Source: Bacillota bacterium
GTDB taxonomy: Bacteria > Bacillota > Clostridia > Acetivibrionales > DSM-1351
Assembly (NCBI GenBank): GCA_023391425.1
Contig: JAEWAX010000092.1
Coordinates: forward strand, 1 to 12,597
DNA: 12,597 nucleotides
Reading direction: 5' to 3'
Of the stretch, positions 6,756 to 12,597 are shown piece after piece. A program made the translations under genes and the position numbers. Every line of letters starts with the position of its first letter. Position 1 is the first letter of the stretch. The notes beneath the pieces are model-generated. The model saw nothing but the letters and a program-made list of their open reading frames with translations. It ran no database searches and was not told the origin of the DNA.

Positions 6756-7460
6756 TTACTTTTTACTATATGGACAAGCATTAATGCACATACCACATAC
6801 CTTGAGTTTATCTAATTCTTCAAGTTTATTAAAGTATTCTTCACATTTTGATACTTCAAGTCTTAATTCACGAGGTTCATGTTCATTATAATTTCTACCT
6901 ATTATTGCATGAGAAGGACATGCTTTAACACACTTGTCGCAACTTCCACATTTGCTTTCTAATATTTCTTTATTCTCTTCAAATGGCGCATCAGTTAATA
7001 CTGTAGTCCACCTTATACGTGGCCCATAAGTAGGATTGATTAAAAGACAGCTTTTGCCTATCCAGCCAAAACCAGCTAATCTTGCAGTGATTTTATGAGA
7101 TATTGAAGCACAAACTCTATTACTATCTATACGTTCTCCCGCTGGTAATGGCATTACTTTATATCCATTACGCTGTATAACAGAGCTAATAATTGAAGCA
7201 AAATTGTCAAGCCTATTAGTTATGACATCATATGCATGTGTTTTATATTGAAGTTGGTTTTCATATGTATCCCTGTCATCTAAAAGGTTAACTATACTTT
7301 TTTGTAATATTATCCCTATAGATAATGCTCTTGGGTAAGAATCTATCAAAGAGCCGCCAATATCTTTAATCTCATTTTTATACTTACTGATTCCTGCTAC
7401 ACCAATAAAATCGATGGCATGGATATCACCTAGTTCCATTATTTTGTCAAATAGTTCCAT
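6756..7460 (-). CDS. compact QueG-like protein with two [4Fe-4S] clusters
   Basis: The protein is 234 residues, against roughly 380 for QueG. GGAG lies 8 bases before the ATG. The SYPRALSIGI region and ARLAGFGWIGKSCLLI (126-141) match the core of epoxyqueuosine reductase-type cobalamin-dependent reductases. Two cluster sets follow: C171-x2-C174-x2-C177-x3-C181-P, and C206 with C222-x2-C225-x3-C229-P. The protein stops five residues after the last cysteine, so the HEAT-repeat tail that contacts tRNA in QueG is absent. Known QueG carries out the last step of queuosine synthesis. Short clostridial homologues are often annotated that way without proof, so I call only a QueG-like reductase. It is not next to other queuosine genes. 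The remnant of an MBL gene ends 19 bases upstream. Confidence 0.85.
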   Translation of the reverse strand: MELFDKIMELGDIHAIDFIGVAGISKYKNEIKDIGGSLIDSYPRALSIGIILQKSIVNLLDDRDTYENQLQYKTHAYDVITNRLDNFASIISSVIQRNGYKVMPLPAGERIDSNRVCASISHKITARLAGFGWIGKSCLLINPTYGPRIRWTTVLTDAPFEENKEILESKCGSCDKCVKACPSHAIIGRNYNEHEPRELRLEVSKCEEYFNKLEELDKLKVCGMCINACPYSKK

Positions 7461-7479
7461 TCTAACCGCTCCTTATCAT

Positions 7480-7698
7480 CTATTTGTGATTGCTATATTG
7501 GGTACAAACAACAATGATAGGTAACGAAGTCAATGTAGAAATGGTAGCTTTTAAATCACCCACCCCACAGCCTGTATCAATTAGAAGAGCTTTCTCTTTA
7601 CCTTCAATCAAATAAATATTATCTATGTTATTATCATTAATTAACCAAACCTTATGTGTAACTTGCTAAACATCATACCATGTATTTTTAAACTCCAT
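7480..7698 (-). pseudogene. 5' remnant of an MBL-fold metallo-hydrolase gene with a nonsense codon
   Basis: From an ATG at 7698 the minus strand reads 72 residues interrupted by one TAG at codon 11 (7666-7668). The sequence after it contains HKVWLI, IYLIEGKEKALLIDTG and GVGDLKATISTLTSLPIIVV. This is the hallmark N-terminal half-strand pattern of metallo-beta-lactamase-fold hydrolases (LIDTG, then LPIIVV-x-T). Exactly where the metal motif T-H-x-H-x-D-H should follow, the text becomes CTQYSNHK and stops. The rest of the gene is missing and the QueG-like gene's ribosome binding site begins right after. Nonsense mutation plus deletion makes this a dead gene. Confidence 0.72.
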
Positions 7699-7876
7699 TA
7701 ATTTTCACTTCTCTAACATGAAAGCATTAACACTTCCTAGATTCTAATTACTTAATAATTTGTGCCGAGCATTACTAAAAATAGTGATAATACAAATATA
7801 TTACACATTATATTAAATCTTACCAATATATGCAATATTAGATGCTTTCAATCCAAATTATCCTTTGTGTTTATTC
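7699..7876. other. AT-rich spacer, nothing recognised
   Basis: This is the rest of the 416-bp gap between the QueG-like start (7460) and the LysR stop (7877). It lies upstream of the dead MBL gene and downstream of the LysR gene, and would be expected to hold the MBL promoter and a LysR terminator. I see no clear hairpin with a T-tract. On the minus strand a 19-codon frame with a hydrophobic start (CNIFVLSLFLVMLG) might be a scrap of a membrane protein, but this is too short to call. Confidence 0.4.
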
Positions 7877-8758
7877 CTACTTTTTTTGTAATACAATATC
7901 TTTTAAAGCCTTCAATGGTGCTGACATCCACTTTTCTCGATGATATATCATATTAGCATGTATAGGGATTTGACCAATTTCTAGATGTAGCATTGCAAGT
8001 TCACCCCTTTGAATTTCCTCGTCAACTACTATTCTTGGTAGAAGAGTAATACCAAGTCCATTCTTAACACACTGTTTTATAGCTTCTAGGCTGCCAAATT
8101 CCATAATAGTTTTCACTTTAACATTTAAACTTAGAAGCAATTCTTTCAATTCCATGCTGTAACCGCTCCCTGCTTCAGTAAGAATGAACGATTGATTTTC
8201 AAGATTACACATAGTTATTTTTTTCAAAGCAGCTAACGGATGATCAGGTGCAGCAACAAAAATAGTAGTATCATCGAAAAGGTTAATTTGAGATAGCTGT
8301 AGTTGCTCAGACTCATCATGAAAACCAAATGCAACATCAATAATATTTTTTTCCAACATTTCAGGAAATTCGAGGCAGTCAGCCATCTTAAGTATTATCT
8401 GAACGTGAGGATAGATTTTGCTATATTCTTTAAGTAGCGGTGGTAGCCAAAACACGCAAAGGGTTTCTGCAGCTCCTATTTTGAGAGTACCTTGAACTTT
8501 TTCATCATTGTTGAATAGATTATGAATCTCTTCTGCGTCCTGAATCATTTTTTGAGCTGAAGCAATCAATTTCTTACCTTGCTCGTTTAAAAATACCTTT
8601 CGCCCAAGCCGTTCAAAGAGTTTGACACCAAGTTCCTGCTCAAGATTACGTATATGATCTGATACAGTAGACTGTGAATAATTAAGCTCCGCAGCAGCTT
8701 CTCTAAAATTCAACAATCTCGAAACAACAATAAATGTTTGAAGTTGCTTAACATCCAA
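7877..8758 (-). CDS. LysR-family transcriptional regulator (divergent to the exporter gene)
   Basis: The protein is 293 residues, standard for LysR. Residues 1-60 are the winged helix-turn-helix (MDVKQLQTFIVVSRLLNFREAAAEL, then SQSTVSDHIRNLEQELGVKLF), followed by a linker helix. From about residue 90 (LKIGAAETLCVFWLPPLL) comes the two-lobed periplasmic-binding-like sensor domain, ending near GLGITLLPRIVV. It is divergent from the YjeH-like exporter with 122 bases between start codons. LysR proteins usually control the divergent gene and repress themselves, so I infer it responds to an amino acid and switches the exporter. The start is conserved in family position, though the GGAAGTGA ribosome site is about 11 bases away. 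The ligand is unknown. Confidence 0.93.
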   Translation of the reverse strand: MDVKQLQTFIVVSRLLNFREAAAELNYSQSTVSDHIRNLEQELGVKLFERLGRKVFLNEQGKKLIASAQKMIQDAEEIHNLFNNDEKVQGTLKIGAAETLCVFWLPPLLKEYSKIYPHVQIILKMADCLEFPEMLEKNIIDVAFGFHDESEQLQLSQINLFDDTTIFVAAPDHPLAALKKITMCNLENQSFILTEAGSGYSMELKELLLSLNVKVKTIMEFGSLEAIKQCVKNGLGITLLPRIVVDEEIQRGELAMLHLEIGQIPIHANMIYHREKWMSAPLKALKDIVLQKK

Positions 8759-8770
8759 TATATCACTTCC

Positions 8771-8806
8771 AATCGTAATATCCGATTAAATTGATTGAAA
8801 TAATCG
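8771..8806. promoter_or_regulatory. candidate LysR operator dyads
   Basis: Between the divergent genes lie overlapping inverted repeats: AATCG (8771-8775) with CGATT (8783-8787), and CGATTA (8783-8788) with TAATCG (8801-8806), the latter with perfect 6-base arms 12 bases apart. They lie downstream of the predicted LysR promoter, in its leader, and 75-100 bases before the exporter ATG. LysR proteins bind interrupted dyads of this kind. That this is the operator is inference. Confidence 0.5.
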
Positions 8807-8813
8807 ACTTATC

Positions 8814-8842
8814 AGTATATTTCTTTTATGATACACTGTTAT
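8814..8842 (-). promoter_or_regulatory. promoter for the LysR gene
   Basis: On the minus strand ATAACA (8837-8842, 4 of 6 matches to TTGACA) and TATACT (8814-8819, 5 of 6 matches to TATAAT) are exactly 17 bases apart. The start would be near 8807, placing the CGATTA/TAATCG dyad immediately after it, which fits autorepression. The exporter's own promoter must overlap here, perhaps with TATGAT at 8827-8832 or TATAAA at 8841-8846 as the -10, but neither has a clear -35, as expected for an activator-dependent promoter. Confidence 0.45.
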
Positions 8843-8880
8843 AAAATTTATTTCAAGATAATTTTGTGGAGGTTAAAGTT

Positions 8881-10161
8881 ATGAATCAAGAAATTAAACT
8901 AAAAAAAAGCATTACATGGGTTAAAGGTTCCGCCCTTACAATAGGAGCAGTATTAGGCTCTGGAATTCTTGTACTGCCAGCAATTGCTGCCGAAATAGCA
9001 GGTCCTGCATCTATACTAAGCTGGTTGCTCATGGGGATATTTTCTGTTCCAATGGTTATATCCATCGGTATGATGTCTTCTCAATTTCCTAATTCAGGAG
9101 GAATGGCTGCTTATTCCCGTCAGGCTTTTGGTCCTTTTTGGGGACGCCTTACGGGACTTCTTATACTAAGTGCAATGCCTTTGGGTATGCCTATCACCGC
9201 CCTCATAGGCGCTCATTATCTTGGCAGTGCTTTTTCATGGTCTTCATCTTCAATTCATATAGCAGCAGCACTCCTTCTTATTCTCACTGTAATTCTAAAT
9301 TACAAGGGTGTTGAATTATCAGGTAAAATACAGATAGTTGTTATTTCTATAATATTAATAATATTAATTTTCACTGTGGTATCGTCCATACCTCAGGTTA
9401 GTTTCTCAGTCTTTTATCCATTTGCATGTAATGGTTGGATTACTATAGGTCAAGCTATGACTCCGTTATTCTTTGCATTTATGGGTTGGGAAATGATTGG
9501 CCACTTAGCAGAAGAATTTTGTAATCCTCTTAAAGATATCCCTTTAAGTCTAGGAATAGGCTTTTTGCTGATTAATTTATTATATTTTTCTATAGTCTTT
9601 GTAACAATAGGCAGCTGTGTATACAAAACAGGTAATCCTACAACAGCAATGATTAATTTGATTGCTTATCGGTGGGGTAATAATGCAGGTATGATAGTAG
9701 CTTTTTTAGGATTCATCATTTGCTATTGTACTGTGCATACCTATATTGCAGGATTTTCTCGGCTCGTTTATGCGGAGGCAAGAGAAGGTAATTTTCCAGC
9801 TTCATTCGGTAAACTACATCCACGTTATCATTCACCTCATGTTGCACTATTTTCTTTCATTCCATTATTTATAATTATCTTATTCCTTAGCTATCGATTT
9901 TCTTGGGATCTAAAGGCTCTTATTAGCGTTCCAAGTGCAACATTTCTTATGGTTTATATCATCAGCATGGTAGCGGCAGCAAAAGTTCTAACCACTAAAA
10001 TTGGAAGGGCCTCTGCTTGTATAAGTGTTTTTTTGTCTTCTATAGTTTTTTTGTTCGCCGGGTGGTTTGCCCTATATCCCTTAATAATAGTAGCTATAGG
10101 TTTTTACTTGAAAAAGAAAAAGGGATCAGCTAAATCAGGTCCTCATGAATTTTTATTATAG
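8881..10161 (+). CDS. YjeH-like amino-acid exporter (APC superfamily)
   Basis: The protein is 426 residues. A GTG at 8866 opens the frame earlier, but it overlaps the GGAGG that lies 8 bases before the ATG at 8881, so 8881 is the start. There are about twelve membrane segments. Segment 1 has the APC signature around AVLGSGILVLPA (G-S-G-I), and segment 6 has FFAFMGWEMIGHLAEEF, followed by NPLKDIPLSLGIG. The layout matches E. coli YjeH along its full length, including FARLV-like GFSRLVYAEAREGNFPA. YjeH exports methionine and branched-chain amino acids, so export of neutral amino acids is the likely role here; the substrate is inferred. Control by the divergent LysR is likely. The gene stands alone and converges on the isochorismatase gene. 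Confidence 0.88.
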   Translation: MNQEIKLKKSITWVKGSALTIGAVLGSGILVLPAIAAEIAGPASILSWLLMGIFSVPMVISIGMMSSQFPNSGGMAAYSRQAFGPFWGRLTGLLILSAMPLGMPITALIGAHYLGSAFSWSSSSIHIAAALLLILTVILNYKGVELSGKIQIVVISIILIILIFTVVSSIPQVSFSVFYPFACNGWITIGQAMTPLFFAFMGWEMIGHLAEEFCNPLKDIPLSLGIGFLLINLLYFSIVFVTIGSCVYKTGNPTTAMINLIAYRWGNNAGMIVAFLGFIICYCTVHTYIAGFSRLVYAEAREGNFPASFGKLHPRYHSPHVALFSFIPLFIIILFLSYRFSWDLKALISVPSATFLMVYIISMVAAAKVLTTKIGRASACISVFLSSIVFLFAGWFALYPLIIVAIGFYLKKKKGSAKSGPHEFLL

Positions 10162-10240
10162 CCAGATATAACAAAAGCTCTATAGTACAATTTAAAATAA
10201 TATTCATTCTCTTAAATTTAGTGATATCAACGTTTTAAAC

Positions 10241-10296
10241 AAAGTCTACCTTATTAATGGTACGGTTCACAGTATCCATCTTAACATAGACTTTTT
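10241..10296. terminator. long imperfect hairpin between convergent genes, possible bidirectional terminator
   Basis: AAAGTCTA (10241-10248) pairs with TAGACTTT (10287-10294), and inside it ATGGTAC pairs with GTATCCAT apart from one bulge. The plus strand continues CTTTTTCT and the minus strand continues with a T-rich run, as expected between the convergent exporter and isochorismatase genes. The internal gaps make it a weaker terminator than usual. The 80 bases between it and the exporter stop hold nothing I recognise. Confidence 0.4.
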
Positions 10297-10307
10297 CTAA
10301 ATCTTAA

Positions 10308-10463
10308 TCGAGTAGGAGCTGAATAATTATTTTATTCAGCAACCTCTCAGTCGACCACTGTGCGTGACGTACGGTAAACAGCGGTTCATTAAGAATTATG
10401 AATTAGTGGATATCTCTTGGAAATGCTTTTATAGTTAAGAATTTTAAGATACCAATTATTTAG
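10308..10463 (-). mobile_element. 3' remnant of a group II intron (RT C terminus, domains V and VI)
   Basis: On the minus strand the frame LNNWYLKIL-NYKSISKRYPLIHNS ends at a TAA (10389-10391). This resembles the C terminus of group II intron reverse transcriptase/maturases. Two bases later comes GAACCGCTGT. Its 8-base arm ACCGCTGT (10378-10385) pairs with ACAGTGGT (10354-10361), a domain V-like hairpin, although its distal part pairs poorly. Then GAGAGG leads to a perfect 9-bp hairpin GCTGAATAA/TTATTCAGC (10318-10340), domain VI-like, and the end CCTACTCGAT, typical for such introns. All of the ribozyme and RT upstream is missing, so it is a dead, 5'-truncated copy. The gap begins right at the isochorismatase stop. 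Identification is from pattern memory. Confidence 0.62.
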
Positions 10464-10467
10464 AGTT

Positions 10468-11004
10468 TTAATTGTCTAGCAGAATTTTTATTACATTGTC
10501 CATTGATAAAACATTAGCAAAACGTTTATTCCAAATCTTATAATTATAATACTCATAAAGTTTTTCACCAGATAGGAACTCGTTATCGAAAGTTGTATTT
10601 GTTTCTTCGGGAATAATTATCTTATATTCGTAATTAAATGCACTTTTTAAAGTAGCATCCATACAATATTCTGTTTGAAGTCCTACAAGTATAATAGTAT
10701 CTATCTTCTTACTTTCTAAATACTCTCTCAATCCAGTTTTATGAAAAGCACTATTATACTCCTTTTCAACGATATATTCACTATTGTTAGGTGCTACATC
10801 ATCATAAATCTGCCAACTATCTGTACCTTTCTCAAGCTCGGTACCTTTTCCATCATCATGACGTACATATATAACTTCCCTATTAGTATCTTTTGCAGTT
10901 AAAATAAGTTTCTTAATGTTTTCAATTACTTTCCTTTCATTATAAGGATGTTTCTTAATTAGTGCATTTTGCACATCTACGACCAATAAAACAATATTAT
11001 TCAT
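10468..11004 (-). CDS. isochorismatase-family cysteine hydrolase
   Basis: The protein is 178 residues, the size of a single isochorismatase-like domain. The catalytic triad is complete: D10 in LLVVDVQN, K81 in VEKEYNSAF and C114 in TEYCMDAT, with GLQTEYC at the expected nucleophile elbow. Members include nicotinamidases, carbamoyl hydrolases and many uncharacterised amidases; the substrate here is not readable, and the lack of a clear metal-binding D-x-H-x-x-H argues against a nicotinamidase. It is cytoplasmic, with AAGGA about 9 bases before the ATG. The stop codon abuts a group II intron remnant, so the last residues may have been altered. It is divergent from a LysR gene that could control it. 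Confidence 0.9.
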   Translation of the reverse strand: MNNIVLLVVDVQNALIKKHPYNERKVIENIKKLILTAKDTNREVIYVRHDDGKGTELEKGTDSWQIYDDVAPNNSEYIVEKEYNSAFHKTGLREYLESKKIDTIILVGLQTEYCMDATLKSAFNYEYKIIIPEETNTTFDNEFLSGEKLYEYYNYKIWNKRFANVLSMDNVIKILLDN

Positions 11005-11061
11005 ATACTTACTTCCTTTCTCAATAAATAATCTTTTTTAATTATTTCAAATTAGCCAAAC

Positions 11062-11099
11062 ATTATATTGCCTGTCTTAAATGATTACCGCAAGACAAT
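11062..11099 (-). promoter_or_regulatory. -10 element and operator dyad before the isochorismatase gene
   Basis: A perfect TATAAT on the minus strand (11062-11067) lies 58 bases before the isochorismatase ATG. The region where the -35 should be is a dyad: TGTCTT (11073-11078) with AAGACA (11092-11097), extended by ATTG (11067-11070) and CAAT (11096-11099). No good -35 is visible, as in activator-dependent promoters. A LysR-type protein binding here is plausible, and the second LysR gene faces away on the other side of the gap. Confidence 0.4.
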
Positions 11100-11375
11100 A
11101 TTGACTCTAACTACTGCATCAATTATAACATTACTCTGCCATTAGTTTTTCAAAGGCTTCAAACCTTTTTGCACAACTCGTCCATCATCATTTGATGCTA
11201 AACCGTTTACTCCTATTTTAATACTTATCTATTTCAGAAATATATCAGGCAATAGAATATTTTTTTATTAAGTTATTTCAATTTAATTATAAAAGAGGTT
11301 TTAATATTTGTATAACGAATATATTTAATTGCATCTATCGAAAATATTAATTATAGAGAGGAGTGATTTGCAGCA
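11100..11375. other. rest of the isochorismatase-LysR gap, mostly featureless
   Basis: This AT-rich stretch must hold the LysR promoter. A dyad ATATT/AATAT surrounds 11306-11324, about 50 bases before the ATG. TTGCAT and TATAGA are spaced 17 apart around 11329-11357, but a start there would remove the ribosome site, so I do not call it. On the minus strand near 11145-11215 short frames (IKIGVNGLASNDDGRVVQK, and in another frame AKRFEAFEKLMAE then stop) might be the frameshifted tail of a lost gene; I cannot name it. Confidence 0.35.
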
Positions 11376-12248
11376 ATGGACTATGAGCTTTTAAAAACCT
11401 TCATTTGCTTAGCTAAGTTGAAAAACTTTACTAAAACAGCGGAACAGCTCCATGTGGTTCAATCTACCATCACCAGCAGGATAAAACATTTGGAACATAA
11501 TATAGGTGAAACCTTATTTATCCGTACAAATAAAAATATAGTACTGACAAATGCGGGAGAAGTTTTTCTTCCCTATGCTAAACAATTATTAAGCATACAT
11601 GAATCTGCTATTTCTCGGCTTAAAGCTCTAGAATTATTCAAAGATACACTTAATATAGGCGCTGTTCACTCTATTTATGATTGTCATGTTCAAGACATGA
11701 TTCTTAAATATATGCAGCAAAATAAAAGAATTTCAATAAAAGTTACTATTGAGCACAGTGAAGAACTGATACAAATGCTTCATGAAAATCAATTAGATAT
11801 TGCATTTACATATTTGGACATTAAATCTTCCCAATTTATATGTGAGCCCTTCCATAGTGACAACATTATATTGGTTACAGGGTCACAGAATAGTTACGCT
11901 GCGTGCGGTATCACAGACGATGAGCTTAGAAAGCTACCCTTATTATCCTCTGCAATTCTGACTGAACCGTTTCAAGAATGGTTCTACTCAGTTTTTCCAA
12001 AAAACTATGTGTATCCTCTGGATATCAATATTAGTAGTAACATCATTACATTTTTAGAGGAAGGGATTGGCTTTGGCTTCATGATGGAGTCCGCTGCTAG
12101 GGAGTTTCTGAAAAAAGGTTCACTAGTACAAGTAAAACTTCTCGAAAGCACACCGCCAAGTATAGAAAGCTACATATTACTAAACAGGCAGAGAATCAAT
12201 TCCGAAGCTGTAAGTCTATGGTTTAATGAGTTTATTAGCAACGCTTAA
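11376..12248 (+). CDS. LysR-family transcriptional regulator
   Basis: The protein is 290 residues. The N terminus MDYELLKTFICLAKLKNFTKTAEQLHVVQSTITSRIKHLE is a typical LysR helix-turn-helix (first 60 residues), followed by LGETLF-like IGETLFIRTNKNIVLTNAGE. The sensor domain starts near residue 88 (LNIGAVHSIYD) and includes LDIAFTYLDI and GIGFGFMMESAA. The effector is unknown. GAGGAG lies about 12 bases before the ATG, a long gap, but no better in-frame start exists and the family start fits. It is divergent from the isochorismatase gene 371 bases away, its most likely target. It is only a distant relative of the LysR at 7877-8758 and ends in a hairpin terminator. Confidence 0.93.
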   Translation: MDYELLKTFICLAKLKNFTKTAEQLHVVQSTITSRIKHLEHNIGETLFIRTNKNIVLTNAGEVFLPYAKQLLSIHESAISRLKALELFKDTLNIGAVHSIYDCHVQDMILKYMQQNKRISIKVTIEHSEELIQMLHENQLDIAFTYLDIKSSQFICEPFHSDNIILVTGSQNSYAACGITDDELRKLPLLSSAILTEPFQEWFYSVFPKNYVYPLDINISSNIITFLEEGIGFGFMMESAAREFLKKGSLVQVKLLESTPPSIESYILLNRQRINSEAVSLWFNEFISNA

Positions 12249-12273
12249 TTATGATCTAATTGTAAACAAAATA

Positions 12274-12309
12274 AAGAAGAATAGCCTCTATCAGAGGATT
12301 CTCCTTCTT
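12274..12309 (+). terminator. hairpin terminator after the second LysR gene
   Basis: Core stem CCTCT (12285-12289), loop ATC, AGAGG (12293-12297), extended through an internal bulge by AAGAAG (12274-12279) with CTTCTT (12304-12309). It begins 25 bases after the LysR stop. Both sides are T/A-rich, so it may work in both directions, but the run of T is short. Confidence 0.6.
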
Positions 12310-12597
12310 AATTATCTATGAAATATTTCTGTACTTTCTCGTCAAAGTTAAACTATGCTTTCTATATCTTTCATGTTTTTTTGGTTGTCTAGTTTATAAT
12401 TAATTGTAGTAGAGTTTATTTATATTCTGGAGCATTGTTCAAGTAGCTTATGGAAGTCTCTTAATGTATCCCTTACAACCTCGTTTGGTATGTTTACTGA
12501 TCATTGCTTCCCACTTCTTTTTGTATCTGTATTCTACTCTTGGATTGGGTATCATTGCGGAAGGTTATTCTTTAAACATTTTTAACAATCTTAAATA
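12310..12597. other. right-end gap with possible decayed coding sequence
   Basis: No intact gene is visible. On the minus strand 12420-12497 reads VNIPNEVVRDTLRDFHKLL then EQCSRI and a stop. Just upstream, in a shifted frame, comes IPNPRVEYRYKKKWEAMISK. Together they look like the end of a protein broken by a frameshift. I cannot assign a family; a transposase or phage-type protein is possible. The remaining bases are AT-rich without clear structure. Confidence 0.3.

Noticed and set aside
8866..8880. GTG start for the exporter
   Set aside because: The GTG is part of the GGAGG ribosome site for the ATG at 8881.
1..12597. CRISPR arrays, tRNA or rRNA genes, riboswitches
   Set aside because: No regularly spaced repeats other than the coding 36-bp repeat, no cloverleaf-like segment and no known riboswitch core was seen on either strand.

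Overview
The window is AT-rich (roughly one third G+C by eye). It has strong AGGAGG-type ribosome binding sites, one TTG start and short orphan genes with gaps between them. The protein families point to a Clostridium-like Firmicute: a Rad3/XPD-type helicase fused to a nuclease, a short QueG-like Fe-S protein, clostridial GNATs and LysR/YjeH pairs. The species cannot be named from the sequence alone.

Left part (1-7460): all genes lie on the minus strand. In the order they are read (right to left), they are: a compact QueG-like double [4Fe-4S] protein (6756-7460), an orphan lipoprotein (6092-6607), a GNAT acetyltransferase (5519-5992), a CDP-alcohol phosphatidyltransferase with a TTG start (4753-5289), a STAS-like small protein (4312-4707), a membrane acyltransferase with a 12-residue repeat near its N terminus (2823-4079), a membrane-anchored metallophosphoesterase (1724-2668), and a Cas4/AddB-like nuclease + XPD/DinG-like helicase fusion that runs off the left edge (1-1435). 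The helicase is preceded by a good sigma-A promoter with a LexA (SOS) box just downstream of the predicted start site. Three of these genes act on lipids, envelope polymers or phosphodiesters at the membrane (CDP-alcohol transferase, acyltransferase, phosphoesterase). Spacing and separate promoters argue for mostly single-gene units, not one operon.

Right part (7461-12597): a LysR regulator (7877-8758, minus) is divergent from a YjeH-like amino-acid exporter (8881-10161, plus), with a shared control region carrying a dyad. An isochorismatase-family cysteine hydrolase (10468-11004, minus) converges on the exporter. It is divergent from a second LysR regulator (11376-12248, plus) that ends in a hairpin.

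The most distinctive theme is in the gaps. Several hold recognisable pieces of dead genes: the 3' end of a GNAT (4200-4286), the 5' end of a nitrilase-family gene (5321-5410), the 5' end of an MBL-fold hydrolase with a nonsense codon (7480-7698), and the 3' end of a group II intron with the last reverse-transcriptase codons, a domain V-like and a domain VI-like hairpin (10308-10463). This is a region of repeated insertion, deletion and decay. I found no convincing wholly new multi-gene system. The best leads are the SOS-linked nuclease-helicase, the repeat-bearing acyltransferase and the two divergent LysR control regions.
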